A stretch of 64,000 nucleotides of DNA from an uncultured Sunxiuqinia sp. (GCF_947495665.1 NZ_CANLZV010000015.1:1-64000); one strand, 5' to 3'; counted from the stretch's first letter, positions 26,580 through 35,393 are shown. Notes: generated by a model not told the origin, from the sequence alone. A program made the numbers and translations.

Positions 26580-26831
26580 ATCGCCCAATTTTTTGATTCA
26601 ATTGGCAATTTTTTCTTTCCATTGGTCAATTTTCTGAATTCATTGGCTGCATTGACAGCTTCATTGCCCACTTTTTTTGACTCCCTCGGGGAAATGATTG
26701 CTTCCATTGGCCATTTTTCAAATTTAATCGGGGAAATTTCCGCTCCAACTGGCTATTGCTTTGATTTAATTGGTCGGAGTAAGGGCCTCATTGGCAATTT
26801 TTCAAAGCCGGCTGGCAAACTCAACCCGCCA
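26580..26831. repeat. Degenerate 21-bp tandem array, 12 units
   Basis: Units starting with ATTGG or close variants begin at 26580, 26601, 26621, 26642, 26663, 26685, 26706, 26727, 26748, 26769, 26790 and 26811. Most contain a T-tract 7-12 bases into the unit. The period is two turns of B-DNA, so the T-tracts fall on one helix face. An open frame crosses it on the plus strand (26346-26894) and reads as a seven-residue repeat of the type xLIGxFS, but its start lies in element B's flank and coding is doubtful. Confidence 0.85.
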
Positions 26832-27143
26832 CGTGCTCTTTTCTTTGGTTTAATTGCAGGAAGGCGGTATTCACAAAGATTGTCAACTATTTAGAACGAA
26901 AACAAAGTACGCTTACCGACACATACATTTAGTAAAGTTTTGTAACTTGATCAGCGAACCTAAAATGACCTAAACGAAAGAATATGAACACGAATAAGCG
27001 CTCCCCTCTAATTTGTGAGCCAGCCCTAAAAAGTTTTTCGACAAAACAAAAAAAGCAATCCGAATAATAGCGGGATATATGTACCTGGTAAATATACACA
27101 GACGTTATAGCCTACTTAACAACCAGCAACGACAAATACACCT
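26832..27143. other. AT-rich spacer between the 21-bp array and the YkgJ-like gene
   Basis: I see no gene in these 312 bases. They become strongly AT-rich to the right, matching the composition of the next two genes. No clear promoter element could be assigned. Confidence 0.4.
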
Positions 27144-27701
27144 ATGACAACAAACGATGATCAGCGAAAAATAAGTTTCATTTCTTCTTTCTATTCGCAG
27201 ATCGATGAAAAAGTAAATTATTTTGAAAATTGTTGCCAAAAGGGATGTTCATATTGTTGCCATCAATCAATAGAAGTATTTTCAATGGAAAGAGTATTGA
27301 TTGGTAAATATATTAAAGACAGTATTTCAAGAGCACTATTCTCTAAAATAAAAAGTAACCTAAATAATTGGTTAGATTACTTTGATAAACAAACACAAAA
27401 TAAAACTGAGTTGGCAATGAACAACGATTATCCTGCATTCCGAGAACAAATTGTAAAAGATAAGATACCATGTCCTTTTTTAGTTGACAATCTTTGTTCA
27501 ATCTATCCTGTTCGACCAATGACCTGTAGAACTCATTTTGTCCAAAACTCGCCACAACTATGTGCAAAAGACGGATTGAGAAATCCGTGCAAGATTTCAA
27601 CAAACATAAGAGATGCCAGTGTTCTATATATGACAACCCATACAACATCAGAGATTTACTTACTGCCTATTACTGTAATTGAATTCTTTGAGGAAAACTA
27701 A
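27144..27701 (+). CDS. YkgJ-family cysteine-cluster protein
   Basis: The 185-residue protein has the metal-binding cysteine pattern of the YkgJ family: CCQKGCSYCCHQS (about 29-41) near the N-terminus and CPFLVDNLCSIYPVRPMTCR (about 111-130). The family is thought to bind zinc or iron; its role is unknown. The gene is much richer in A and T than the glycogen genes to its left and purT to its right, and it stands alone with long spacers, which suggests horizontal acquisition. The ATG at 27144 gives a cytoplasmic protein without signal peptide. Confidence 0.82.
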   Translation: MTTNDDQRKISFISSFYSQIDEKVNYFENCCQKGCSYCCHQSIEVFSMERVLIGKYIKDSISRALFSKIKSNLNNWLDYFDKQTQNKTELAMNNDYPAFREQIVKDKIPCPFLVDNLCSIYPVRPMTCRTHFVQNSPQLCAKDGLRNPCKISTNIRDASVLYMTTHTTSEIYLLPITVIEFFEEN

Positions 27702-27819
27702 GCCAATTCAGAAAATAAAAACAATTCAAAGTATTTAGTATACTTTATAGCGATTACAGTGGTATGCACGGGCGGGCTCCAGGACTAGTAAACAACAAAC
27801 CAATCCATTATCAATTAAA

Positions 27820-28299
27820 ATGAGAACAAGCTTAAAATTGATTTTAATTCTGATTTCTTATTTATTCGTCTCTTGTTCTGAGGATATCTCTCATCAAATG
27901 ATCGGTGAATGGAAAGTTTCGGATATGAGGGTCACTATGAAAAATGTACCCGAACAGTTACTTACAAATGCGAAGACCTTATCGCTTGCTACGAGCTATC
28001 AATTTAAAAATGACGGGCAATATTGTATGACCATTTCTAAAAACTCGTTAGAGCATGGACGAAAGCATAAAGGTGAAATGATCCTTGATCCTAAAAACAA
28101 TCAAATTCATTTAAAAACAGACTCCTTACTGGTAGAGAAAAACGGCAACTGGGCGCTGATTGAAAAAAATGATTTGAATCGTCCTCTGTTTCAATCCATG
28201 TCTCTGAAAATTGAACAAATCACTTCAAATCAAATGATTCTATCAGAAAAAGAAAGCAACGGTGTGATTTATTACACCTTAGACCGAATCAATGAATAA
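27820..28299 (+). CDS. Small lipoprotein, lipocalin-like, function unknown
   Basis: The 159-residue protein starts with a signal peptide and lipobox ending at Cys19 (YLFVSC). The mature part has the GEWKVSDM motif near residue 29 and alternating beta-rich stretches, the layout of lipocalin-like Bacteroidota lipoproteins, similar to the gene at 143-574. No specific role can be assigned. Like its upstream neighbour it is AT-rich and isolated, within what looks like a small accessory island. Confidence 0.75.
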   Translation: MRTSLKLILILISYLFVSCSEDISHQMIGEWKVSDMRVTMKNVPEQLLTNAKTLSLATSYQFKNDGQYCMTISKNSLEHGRKHKGEMILDPKNNQIHLKTDSLLVEKNGNWALIEKNDLNRPLFQSMSLKIEQITSNQMILSEKESNGVIYYTLDRINE

Positions 28300-28399
28300 T
28301 GCCTTTGCTCGACACGGGGCGACGTTGTAGTACCATAACGATTAAGCCATTACCTGTTCAAACTCAGCTAGACGTCTATAAACACCAGCAGGGTAAAGC

Positions 28400-29539
28400 C
28401 TATTGACTGCCGGATTCTTTGTCTTTTCTCTGTCGCAGGCGCATACGGCCCAGGCTGTACCCCAGGGCAAAGGGAACGCCAAACAAGACACACACCAGCA
28501 AAATGACATACACAATCACCTGGCGGATTAGTTTCACCAGGCCGTCGGTGGCTGTTTCAATCATGCTGTTGCCGGTTTGTTCCAACTCCTTGGTGAGGAT
28601 GGCCCGCTGTTCATCGAAATAAATCTGCAGGGAGTCGCGTTGTACATCCAGTTTTTCAAGGGCATTGGTCAGGGTGGCGTTCATGGAAAACACCAGGGGC
28701 GACAATTCCTCACTCATCCGCACCGCAATAATTCCCATCATCTCGGGCGACTCTTCGGCAATGGTGGCCAGGTTGTCGAGCAAAAGCGCCAGACTGTCGG
28801 CCCGCGCCAGCAGTTTCTCGTCAAGATCACCTTGCTCCCACCAAATCGACATGCGGTCTTTTTCCCATTCCAGGGTATTGCCCAGCTGGTTTTGGTAGCG
28901 TCCCAGGCGATCGCCAAAATCGGCCCAAACTTCGGCCTGGGTTCCAATGGTTCGGGTGTAGGCCGTATCGGGAAGTTCCAAATGGTCGAGCAGCGGGTTC
29001 AAGGTTTTGGGGGCTTGGGTGGAGAAGCCCGGCAAGGGATGAGCCATCGCGTAACTTTCCGCAAATGCTTTGAGCTTGCGGTATTCGGCGCCATCGTTAA
29101 TTTTCCGCGCCATTTCATCCATCTTATGGGCAATCCGTTGGGTGGTTCCACGGGCCCGGTAGCCATAGTCTCCGAGCAAAGAATCGGCCTGCGTGTCCAT
29201 CAATTGCTTCCACTGCAGGCTCAACACCCACACATCGGTTAAGGAGCTCTCCGGAATGGTTTGATAGCCCGCCTTGGTGTAAGCTGTTCCTGCATTCATT
29301 TTCCACCGAATGGCATTGATTTGGTACAAGGGTGCATGAGCCGTTTCGGCAATGATGGAGTCGGCTGTTTTCTCAATGTCGTCGCCAATTTCCTCCACAA
29401 AATTGCGGACCAAAATACGGGTGGTTAACTGGCGGGCCGTTAAAGGCTCGGCGTCAGTTTCAATACTAAACTTTAAAAGCGAGCAATTGCTAAACAGGAT
29501 GCTGATCGCTATGAAAAGAGTTATACGGAGTAGCTTCAT
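28400..29539 (-). CDS. Double-anchored envelope protein, function unknown
   Basis: The 379-residue protein has an N-terminal lipoprotein-type signal ending at Cys19 (ILFSNC) and a single membrane segment near residues 337-360 (VIVYVILLVCVLFGVPFALG) followed by a strongly basic tail (RMRLRQRKDK). The basic tail should be cytoplasmic, so the long alpha-helical middle part (about 30-335) would sit in the periplasm tethered at both ends. A helical, coiled-coil-like stretch (about 290-335) precedes the membrane segment. I do not recognise the family. It is separated from purT by a terminator and from the accessory genes by 100 bases. Confidence 0.75.
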   Translation of the reverse strand: MKLLRITLFIAISILFSNCSLLKFSIETDAEPLTARQLTTRILVRNFVEEIGDDIEKTADSIIAETAHAPLYQINAIRWKMNAGTAYTKAGYQTIPESSLTDVWVLSLQWKQLMDTQADSLLGDYGYRARGTTQRIAHKMDEMARKINDGAEYRKLKAFAESYAMAHPLPGFSTQAPKTLNPLLDHLELPDTAYTRTIGTQAEVWADFGDRLGRYQNQLGNTLEWEKDRMSIWWEQGDLDEKLLARADSLALLLDNLATIAEESPEMMGIIAVRMSEELSPLVFSMNATLTNALEKLDVQRDSLQIYFDEQRAILTKELEQTGNSMIETATDGLVKLIRQVIVYVILLVCVLFGVPFALGYSLGRMRLRQRKDKESGSQ

Positions 29540-29658
29540 ACTTTTTTCGCAAAGTTATATGATTTCATGGCTTGAAACAATGCCCGGACAAGCACCAGGA
29601 ATGGCAGGAAGTGCGGGCTAAAACAGGAATCTGCCAAGTGATCCAACCAGCTGACCGC

Positions 29659-29690
29659 TAAAAAAAGCAGACCCGAAACCGGATCTGCTT
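29659..29690 (-). terminator. Rho-independent terminator of purT
   Basis: On the minus strand an AAGCAGA...TCTGCTT stem, with further pairing inside, is followed by six T. It starts 25 bases after the purT stop. Confidence 0.8.
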
Positions 29691-29714
29691 GCTGATGGTA
29701 TTTTGAAAATGCAT

Positions 29715-30911
29715 TTACAATTTCACAACGACAGAAGCGCTGGCGCGGTTGGCTTTCTCGCGGGCTTCGTCAACCGAGTTGGCACGGGCCAGACAAACTC
29801 CCATGCGGCGCTCGCCCTGAACTCCGGGCTTTCCGAAAAGGCGCACCTGCGTATCGGTTTCTTGAAGCACTTCGCCCAGGTTGCCAAAAGCCACTTGGGT
29901 CGACTCGCCTTTAACCATGATGACGCTGCTGGCTGACGGACCATGAAAATGAATGTTTGGAATGGGTAAGCCAAGCACGGCTCTTGCGTGCAGGGCAAAT
30001 TCGCTTAAATCCTGCGAAATCATGGTCACCATGCCGGTATCGTGTGGGCGTGGCGACAGCTCGCTGAAATAGACCTGGTCATTTTTAATGAAGAATTCAA
30101 CACCAAACAGGCCATAGCCTCCCAGTGCTTCCACAACAGCCTTGGCAATGCGCTGGGCTTCGCTCAGGGCTTTATCGGTCATCACTTGCGGCTGCCACGA
30201 TTCCTGGTAGTCGCCACCTTCCTGGCGGTGTCCAATGGGTTCGCAAAACGAAACGCCATCCACATGACTGATGGTCAACAGGGTAATTTCGTAATCGAAG
30301 TCAACAAAACCTTCCACAATCACGCGGTCGCTTTTTCCACGGCCTCCTTCCAACGCATAGTTCCACGCTTGATCTATGTCGGCGGCACTTTTAACCACGC
30401 TCTGTCCTTTGCCCGACGAGCTCATGATGGGTTTTACCACACAAGGAAAACCAATGGCTTCAATAGCCGCATCAAACTCTTCCTTGCTTCCTGCAAAACG
30501 GTAAGGCGAAGTTGAAAGGCCCAGTTTTTCAGCTGCCAGCGTCCGGATTCCTTCGCGGTTCATGGTCAGCTTGGTCGCATTGGCTGTGGGAATAACGTTG
30601 AAACCTTCCTTTTCCAGCTCAATCAGCGTGTCGGTAGCAATGGCCTCCACTTCGGGAATGATGTAATCCGGTTTTTCGCTGCGAATAATTTCGGCCAGCT
30701 TCTCGCCATCCAGCATGGAGGCAACATACGAGCGGTCGGCGACCTGCATGGCCGGCGCATTTTCGTAGCTGTCCACGGCAATCACTTCCAGCCCATAACG
30801 CTGAAATTCAATAACCACTTCTTTTCCCAATTCACCCGAGCCAAGCATCAAGGCTTTGGTTGCTGTTGCAGAAAACGGAGTTCCTATGATTCTTTCGGTT
30901 TTAGTTCCCAT
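29715..30911 (-). CDS. purT: Formate-dependent phosphoribosylglycinamide formyltransferase PurT
   Basis: PurT formylates glycinamide ribonucleotide with formate and ATP, a folate-independent route for the third step of purine synthesis. The 398-residue protein shows the ATP-grasp fold: [15 protein letters not shown] (about 22-36), [23 protein letters not shown] (about 151-165), and [15 protein letters not shown] (about 266-280). The ATG at 30911 gives the usual family N-terminus ([15 protein letters not shown]); an upstream frame to 31067 adds 52 residues unlike the family. Use of formate fits a fermentative or anaerobic metabolism. Confidence 0.95.
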   Translation of the reverse strand: MGTKTERIIGTPFSATATKALMLGSGELGKEVVIEFQRYGLEVIAVDSYENAPAMQVADRSYVASMLDGEKLAEIIRSEKPDYIIPEVEAIATDTLIELEKEGFNVIPTANATKLTMNREGIRTLAAEKLGLSTSPYRFAGSKEEFDAAIEAIGFPCVVKPIMSSSGKGQSVVKSAADIDQAWNYALEGGRGKSDRVIVEGFVDFDYEITLLTISHVDGVSFCEPIGHRQEGGDYQESWQPQVMTDKALSEAQRIAKAVVEALGGYGLFGVEFFIKNDQVYFSELSPRPHDTGMVTMISQDLSEFALHARAVLGLPIPNIHFHGPSASSVIMVKGESTQVAFGNLGEVLQETDTQVRLFGKPGVQGERRMGVCLARANSVDEAREKANRASASVVVKL

Positions 30912-30934
30912 TGTTTTGATTTTTTTTGAAAGCG

Positions 30935-30942
30935 CAAAAATA
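30935..30942 (-). promoter_or_regulatory. -7 element of purT
   Basis: TATTTTTG on the minus strand matches TAnnTTTG, 24 bases before the purT start codon. No convincing -33 partner was seen. This supports the 30911 start, since the longer frame would include the promoter. Confidence 0.5.
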
Positions 30943-31174
30943 GTGTTATTTCTGAAAAAGAAGGGCTTTCCGGCAGCCTGTTTACCCACCGGGAGCGATC
31001 TTAATTTAAACTTTAAGTTGCCATTGCTCAGCTCGTTTTCATGGCCTTCTCCACATTCAAAAACCATCCCTGCCTGTTGACTGTTTCTATACTTTTGTTG
31101 AAAAATCCCATTCGCCGAGTCTTCTTATTTGCCCGCTTATACGTAGATTCGAAGAAAAATAGTCCAACAGCCGC

Positions 31175-31738
31175 ATGAAAGAGTACCTCCAGTCGTTTAA
31201 TTTGCTGACAAAGGAAGAAATTGATTCGTTTGAACGCCAGGTTACCTGCAAGCACCTGAAAAAAGGTGAGTATTTTATCCGCGAAGGGAAGATTTGCAAG
31301 GAAGTGGCTTTCGTGCGTCAAGGCGTATTCCGGTCCTACTACCACTCCTCGTCCGGCGAAGAGATCACTTATTGTTTTACCTTTTCCAACGCGTTCCTCA
31401 CGGCCTATTCTTCCTTATTGTCTCAGGCTGAAACGGCCGAAAACATCCAGGCGCTCACTGATGTGGAGCTGTACTCCATCTCCAGGACAGCCCTATTAAA
31501 GCTGGAAGCGTCCAGCCCCAACTGGGTGAAGCTACTCAAGCTTATTGCTGAGGAGCAATACATCAAACTGGAAAAGCGTATCTTCATTTTGCAAAAAGAA
31601 ACGGCCGAAAAGCGCTATGAAGACTTGCTTAACAACAAGCCGGAACTGCTGCAGCTCATCCCGCTTAACTACCTGGCATCCTACCTGGGCATTACCCAGC
31701 GGCACTTGAGCCGAATCAGAAAGTCCTTGTCGAATTAG
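31175..31738 (+). CDS. Crp/Fnr-family transcriptional regulator
   Basis: The 187-residue protein has an N-terminal cyclic-nucleotide-binding-like barrel (KHLKKGEYFIREGKICKEVAF, about 27-47) and a C-terminal helix-turn-helix (IPLNYLASYLGITQRHLSRI, about 162-181). The barrel lacks the cAMP phosphate-binding cassette and the N-terminal cysteines of Fnr. It precedes an NAD(P)H reductase gene by 62 bases in the same direction and may control it. A TACTTTTG -7 element is at 31090-31097. Such short regulators are often annotated as CRP-like in Bacteroidota; the signal is unknown. Confidence 0.88.
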   Translation: MKEYLQSFNLLTKEEIDSFERQVTCKHLKKGEYFIREGKICKEVAFVRQGVFRSYYHSSSGEEITYCFTFSNAFLTAYSSLLSQAETAENIQALTDVELYSISRTALLKLEASSPNWVKLLKLIAEEQYIKLEKRIFILQKETAEKRYEDLLNNKPELLQLIPLNYLASYLGITQRHLSRIRKSLSN

Positions 31739-31800
31739 ACAAATGTCCTTCGCCGGCATTGGTTTCGCCCCTTTCTTTGTCAGAAAAATAAGACATCGCC

Positions 31801-32379
31801 ATGAAACACGTTTTAATCATCAACGGGCATCCCGACAAAGAAAGCTACAACCATGCCCTGGCAGAAGCCTACCTGGAAGGGGCCCGCAAAACCAAGGCCG
31901 TAATCTCGCAGATTCATATTTCGGATTTGGACTTCAACCCCAACCTGAAGTTTGGGTACCGCAAACGAACCGAACTGGAGCCAGATTTAACCGAAGCCCT
32001 GGCAAAAATAAAAGCCGCCGATCATCTTGTTTGGGTTTTCCCGATGTGGTGGTCCGGCTACCCGGCACTCCTCAAAGGATTTATCGACCGGCTTTTTCTT
32101 CCGGGAATAACCTTTCAGCCCGTGAAAGGGAAGCCCCTGCCCCAGAGGCTGCTAAAAGGGAAAAGCGCCCGGATCATTCTGACAGCAGATTCTCCCCAAT
32201 GGTACGATTACCTGTTTATGAAAAGGCCAGCCATTAACCAATTCAAAAAAGGCACCCTGGAGTTCTGCGGAATTAAGCCCGTTAAGGTAAGCTACATTGG
32301 ACCGGTTAAAGACAGCAGTGCCAGCTATCGCGAAAAATGGCTGACTAAAGTAGGCCTGCTGGGCGAGCAATTGAAATAA
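31801..32379 (+). CDS. Flavodoxin-fold NAD(P)H oxidoreductase
   Basis: The 192-residue protein resembles the flavodoxin_2 / KefF-MdaB group of FMN- or FAD-dependent quinone reductases. Recognisable parts are INGHPDKESYNHALAEAYL (about 6-24), the flavin-binding VWVFPMWWSGYPALLKGFID (about 77-96) and the following FLPGITF. It probably carries out two-electron reduction of quinones or similar electrophiles in the cytoplasm. It follows a Crp/Fnr regulator gene and is followed by a 22-bp tandem array that separates it from a convergent DsbA-like gene. Confidence 0.88.
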   Translation: MKHVLIINGHPDKESYNHALAEAYLEGARKTKAVISQIHISDLDFNPNLKFGYRKRTELEPDLTEALAKIKAADHLVWVFPMWWSGYPALLKGFIDRLFLPGITFQPVKGKPLPQRLLKGKSARIILTADSPQWYDYLFMKRPAINQFKKGTLEFCGIKPVKVSYIGPVKDSSASYREKWLTKVGLLGEQLK

Positions 32380-32438
32380 GTCAGCAAGCACCTGAACCTT
32401 AATCCGGAAAACCGGACACAGGGAGTTTCCCAAAAGAT

Positions 32439-32592
32439 CAAGTTCTTTTGGGAAACTTCTCTTTATCTCTTCGGAAAAAGTACTTTATCTTTTCAGGAAC
32501 TTCTCTTTATCTTTTCGGCAAAAGCTCTTTATCTTTTTGCAAAAAGTATTTGATGATTTTTCAAACTTCTCTTGTTCTTTTGCTGTTTCAGG
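32439..32592. repeat. 22-bp tandem array, seven units
   Basis: Units begin at exactly 22-base steps: 32439, 32461, 32483, 32505, 32527, 32549 and 32571. The middle three share CTTTATCTTTT in their first half and an A-rich or AACTTCT second half. The array fills the space between two convergent genes and its last unit reaches the 3' end of the DsbA-like gene at 32588. The T-tracts recur about every two helical turns, as in the array at 26580-26831, but the unit sequence is unrelated. Confidence 0.88.
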
Positions 32593-33508
32593 CTTGCTTT
32601 CGAGTCCACAGCACACCACTTTTAATGACCGTTTTTTCCAACTCCTGCTGGTCGGCCAGTTGCTGCAACAGCGCTTCGCTGGCCTCCCTGCTTTGTCCGC
32701 TTAGTTCAGTAAACTCGCGGGTGGTCAGGGTCGGAAACTGATCGAACAAAGCGTTCCACGATTGATCGTAGTCCTTTTTCACCGCTTCCGGATGACTGTC
32801 GACAACGGCCTTTTCAAACATTTCATAGGGCTTAAACCCGATAATCACATGCTGCTCTTTGCCTTCACCGGAAATCAACAGCGTAGGAAAGCCCTTAACA
32901 CCAAGCTCGCGGGCCAACTCCCGATCCCGGGCAAACAGCTCTTCCCCCTGCCCGTCCACATCGGCCTGAAGCTGGTCCACATCCAGCCCGCTTTGCTGAG
33001 CGGCAACAGCCATCGTTTCCCACCGGGCAATGTTTTTCTTTTCCACAAAAACCATCTCCCGCAACCGTCTTAAAAACTGAAGGGCCTTGGTTTCATCCTG
33101 CAACTGCGCCGCCTTAAAAGCAACCGACGGCGGAAAAGAAGAATGCAACGGATCTTCCAGCCAAATGTCTCCATCAATAGGCATGTCGAAATAACTGCTC
33201 AGTTCGTCCCAGTGGTGAGCCACATCCGACGGCTTACTTATTCCGCCACGGTTGTAGTTCCAGTCGGGAAGCAAGCCTCCCATGCGGTACTCCAGTTCCA
33301 CCTCATCGCCATACTGCAGCATCAGCTTTCGCAAATGCGGTTCAATGCCCCAGCAAAAAGAGCAAATCGGATCGGAGAAGCAGATGATTTTTACCGGTTT
33401 CTTACCGGCCAAGCGATTGGTCTGCTTGCTTTGCAGAGGCTCCTCCGGCAGGCCACATACTCCAAGCACGGGATCACAAACCAAGGGGTTATTCTTTTTT
33501 TCTTCCAT
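32588..33508 (-). CDS. DsbA-family thiol oxidoreductase (FrnE-like)
   Basis: The 306-residue cytoplasmic protein has a short N-terminal cysteine pair (CDPVLGVC, about 10-17), then a thioredoxin fold with the redox motif FSDPICSFCWGIEP (about 42-55), and the cis-Pro region GVKGFPTLLIS (about 204-214), with a long helical insertion between them as in FrnE-like DsbA relatives. It probably reduces or isomerises disulfides or binds a client in the cytoplasm. It is divergent from an HxlR-type regulator gene, a common arrangement for redox-controlled genes. The ATG at 33508 was preferred over 33544 since the conserved part begins MEEKKNNPLVCDP. Confidence 0.82.
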   Translation of the reverse strand: MEEKKNNPLVCDPVLGVCGLPEEPLQSKQTNRLAGKKPVKIICFSDPICSFCWGIEPHLRKLMLQYGDEVELEYRMGGLLPDWNYNRGGISKPSDVAHHWDELSSYFDMPIDGDIWLEDPLHSSFPPSVAFKAAQLQDETKALQFLRRLREMVFVEKKNIARWETMAVAAQQSGLDVDQLQADVDGQGEELFARDRELARELGVKGFPTLLISGEGKEQHVIIGFKPYEMFEKAVVDSHPEAVKKDYDQSWNALFDQFPTLTTREFTELSGQSREASEALLQQLADQQELEKTVIKSGVLWTRKQA

Positions 33509-33679
33509 ATCATTTTTGATTTCAATGCCTGTAAAAGGCTTCATTTAAGTGACTATTTCAAATTTCCAACACCCGAACAATTTGGCGTTCTGTTCGTTTG
33601 GATAGGTTCTATCAGCTGATGAATCTCACAGTTGCAAAAATGTTTTTTTTAAAGATACCAGTCAATAAGTCAGAAAAAT

Positions 33680-33991
33680 ATGACTACTACAAACGCCTGT
33701 AATACCGATGGAAATTGCCCGGCTGAGGGCCTGTTGAAACAGCTTTCGGGCAAGTGGAAACCCCAGATTTTTCGATTGGCCGCTGAAGGGCCGGTTCGTT
33801 TCAATGCCCTTTTACGCCAGTTGGAAGGCGCAAACAAGCAATCCATTGCGGTGGCACTGCGCGAACTTGAAAGCGGGGAAATACTGGAGAAAGTGGTTGT
33901 CCGGGAGAAACCCCTGCACATTGAATACCATTTATCGGAGAAAGGAAAATCGCTGCTTCCTGTTTTCAAAACACTGGAAACCCTGCTGTAG
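33680..33991 (+). CDS. HxlR-family winged-helix regulator
   Basis: The 103-residue protein has the HxlR/MarR-like winged helix: LLKQLSGKWKPQIFRLAAEG (about 20-39), RFNALLRQLEGANKQSIAVA, and VVREKPLHIEYHLSEKGKSLL (the wing, about 75-95). Two cysteines near the N-terminus (CNTDGNC, 7-13) are in the position used for redox sensing in some HxlR-type proteins. It is divergent from the DsbA-like gene and probably represses it; the 171-base gap contains a perfect 10-bp palindrome ATCAGCTGAT at 33611-33620 that could be the operator. Confidence 0.88.
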   Translation: MTTTNACNTDGNCPAEGLLKQLSGKWKPQIFRLAAEGPVRFNALLRQLEGANKQSIAVALRELESGEILEKVVVREKPLHIEYHLSEKGKSLLPVFKTLETLL

Positions 33992-34001
33992 GATACTACA
34001 G

Positions 34002-34073
34002 AGCGGGAAACGGGGATCGAACCCGCGACCCTCAGCTTGGGAAGCTGATGCTCTACCACTGAGCTACTCCCGC
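34002..34073 (-). tRNA. tRNA-Gly (anticodon CCC)
   Basis: The 72-base minus-strand sequence folds into a cloverleaf: acceptor GCGGGAG/TTCCCGC, D-arm GCTC...GAGC, anticodon stem TCAGC/GCTGA with loop TTCCCAA, and T-arm CGGGTTCGATCCCCG. Loop positions 34-36 are CCC, reading glycine GGG codons. The discriminator is U as in glycine tRNAs, and the 3' CCA is not encoded. Confidence 0.95.
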
Positions 34074-34148
34074 CTGCTTACGCGAACTTGTTCAAATGTA
34101 GTTCATTTTCAAATCCGTTGGATCACCGAGCATCGTTTTTTTGTGGTT

Positions 34149-35117
34149 TTAATCTTCGGAAGCGCGGCTTTCCTTTGGATCGACAGCCTGTTCAATAAAG
34201 CGTAGGTTGCGCTTCAGCCCTTCAAACTTGGTACGCTTAACGGCTGATTTTCGAAACAACTCGTTAAACATCGGACGCTCCATCTCCTGCCAATCCTGAC
34301 GGGTAAGTGACAACAGTTGCGGATGAGGCTCAAAATCGGGCTCCTGATGGGACTCTGATTTCAGGTTCCAGGGACACACATCCTGGCAAATATCGCAGCC
34401 AAACACCCGGTTCTTGAATTGTCCTTTTAGCGTTTCATCCAGTTCTCCTTTCAGCTCAATGGTTTGATAAGAAATGCAACGCCGGGCATCCACCACCCGC
34501 GGAGCCACAATTGCCTGCGTAGGACAAGCATCAATACAACGGGTACAAGTACCACAGTGGTCACGCACCTGACGCGTGTCGGGTTCCAGCTCCAGGTCGA
34601 CAATCAGCTCTCCAATAAAAAAGAAGCTGCCATGCTCTACCGAAATCAGGTTGGTGTGCTTGCCTACCCAGCCCAGTCCGGCTTTGGCAGCCCACGCCTT
34701 ATCCAGCACCGGAGCCGAATCCACAAACGGACGTCCGTTGCAAGGCGCCAGTTCTTCCTGAATAAAGTTCATCAAGGCATTCAGCTTGTCTTTCAGCACA
34801 AAATGATAGTCTTTGCCATAAGCGTACTTCGAAAGTACCGGTGCATCAGCCTCCTGCTGTTGGGTGCCGGGAAAGTAATTCAGCAAAACGGAAATCACCG
34901 ACTGTGCCCCCTCCACAATCAGGCGCGGGTCCAGGCGCATATCAACATGACGGGCCATATAGCCCATTTCGCCATGCATGCCCTCATGCAGCCAGCGTTC
35001 CAGCCGGGGTCTCTCCTCGTCCAGTTGCTCTGCCCTGGAAATCCCACAATCCAGAAACCCCAGTTCGCGGGCTTTGGCTTTTATTTTTTCTGAAAATATT
35101 TTTTGTGCTGTGCTCAT
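34149..35117 (-). CDS. queG: Epoxyqueuosine reductase QueG
   Basis: QueG reduces epoxyqueuosine to queuosine in the wobble position of tRNAs, using cobalamin and two [4Fe-4S] clusters. The 322-residue protein shows the two ferredoxin-like cluster motifs CGTCTRCIDACPTQAI (about 191-206) and CDICQDVCPWN (about 240-250), and N-terminal family sequence (AKARELGFLDCGISRAEQL). Its length matches the short QueG type without the C-terminal HEAT-repeat extension. It stands apart from the queF-queC-yhhQ operon 31 kb away but completes the same pathway. Confidence 0.95.
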   Translation of the reverse strand: MSTAQKIFSEKIKAKARELGFLDCGISRAEQLDEERPRLERWLHEGMHGEMGYMARHVDMRLDPRLIVEGAQSVISVLLNYFPGTQQQEADAPVLSKYAYGKDYHFVLKDKLNALMNFIQEELAPCNGRPFVDSAPVLDKAWAAKAGLGWVGKHTNLISVEHGSFFFIGELIVDLELEPDTRQVRDHCGTCTRCIDACPTQAIVAPRVVDARRCISYQTIELKGELDETLKGQFKNRVFGCDICQDVCPWNLKSESHQEPDFEPHPQLLSLTRQDWQEMERPMFNELFRKSAVKRTKFEGLKRNLRFIEQAVDPKESRASED

Positions 35118-35324
35118 ACAAGGCTTAAATCTATAAACAAGTACGCTAAATTGAAACTCTTTGGCTTTAAATCGAAGGATATCAAGAACAAAGCTGGGTA
35201 GCCTACCCTTGGTTAATATCTCCTGCCTGCTCTACCACAAAAACACTCCGCATCGCTTGCCACATGTTGCTTGTAGAGGTTATCAACAATTTGTTCATAA
35301 CTTCAAATTCAGCGCCTTGGCGAC

Positions 35325-35359
35325 AAAAAAAGGGTTCAGCTAACTAAAGCTCAACCCTT
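35325..35359 (-). terminator. Rho-independent terminator of the sufE-sufT-like unit
   Basis: On the minus strand AAGGGTT pairs with AACCCTT, with a further inner AGCT/AGCT pairing, followed by a run of seven or more T. It starts 34 bases after the last stop codon. Confidence 0.85.
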
Positions 35360-35393
35360 GCATCCTATTTTGGTTGTTACCGAAAACCTTTTT

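Noticed and set aside
26346-26894. 182-residue plus-strand frame across REP element B and the 21-bp array
   Set aside because: Its start is outside any recognisable leader, its first third is REP sequence, and the rest is only the translated 21-bp repeat. It is better explained by the repeats.
25700-26900. Insertion sequence or transposon around the DUF559 gene
   Set aside because: No transposase is present and no flanking target-site duplication could be recognised; the repeats look REP-like rather than transposon ends.
28300-28399. Integron attC-like site in the spacer after the small lipoprotein
   Set aside because: Short inverted pieces such as CGTT...AACG are present, but no paired GTTRRRY and RYYYAAC core sites and no integrase were seen.
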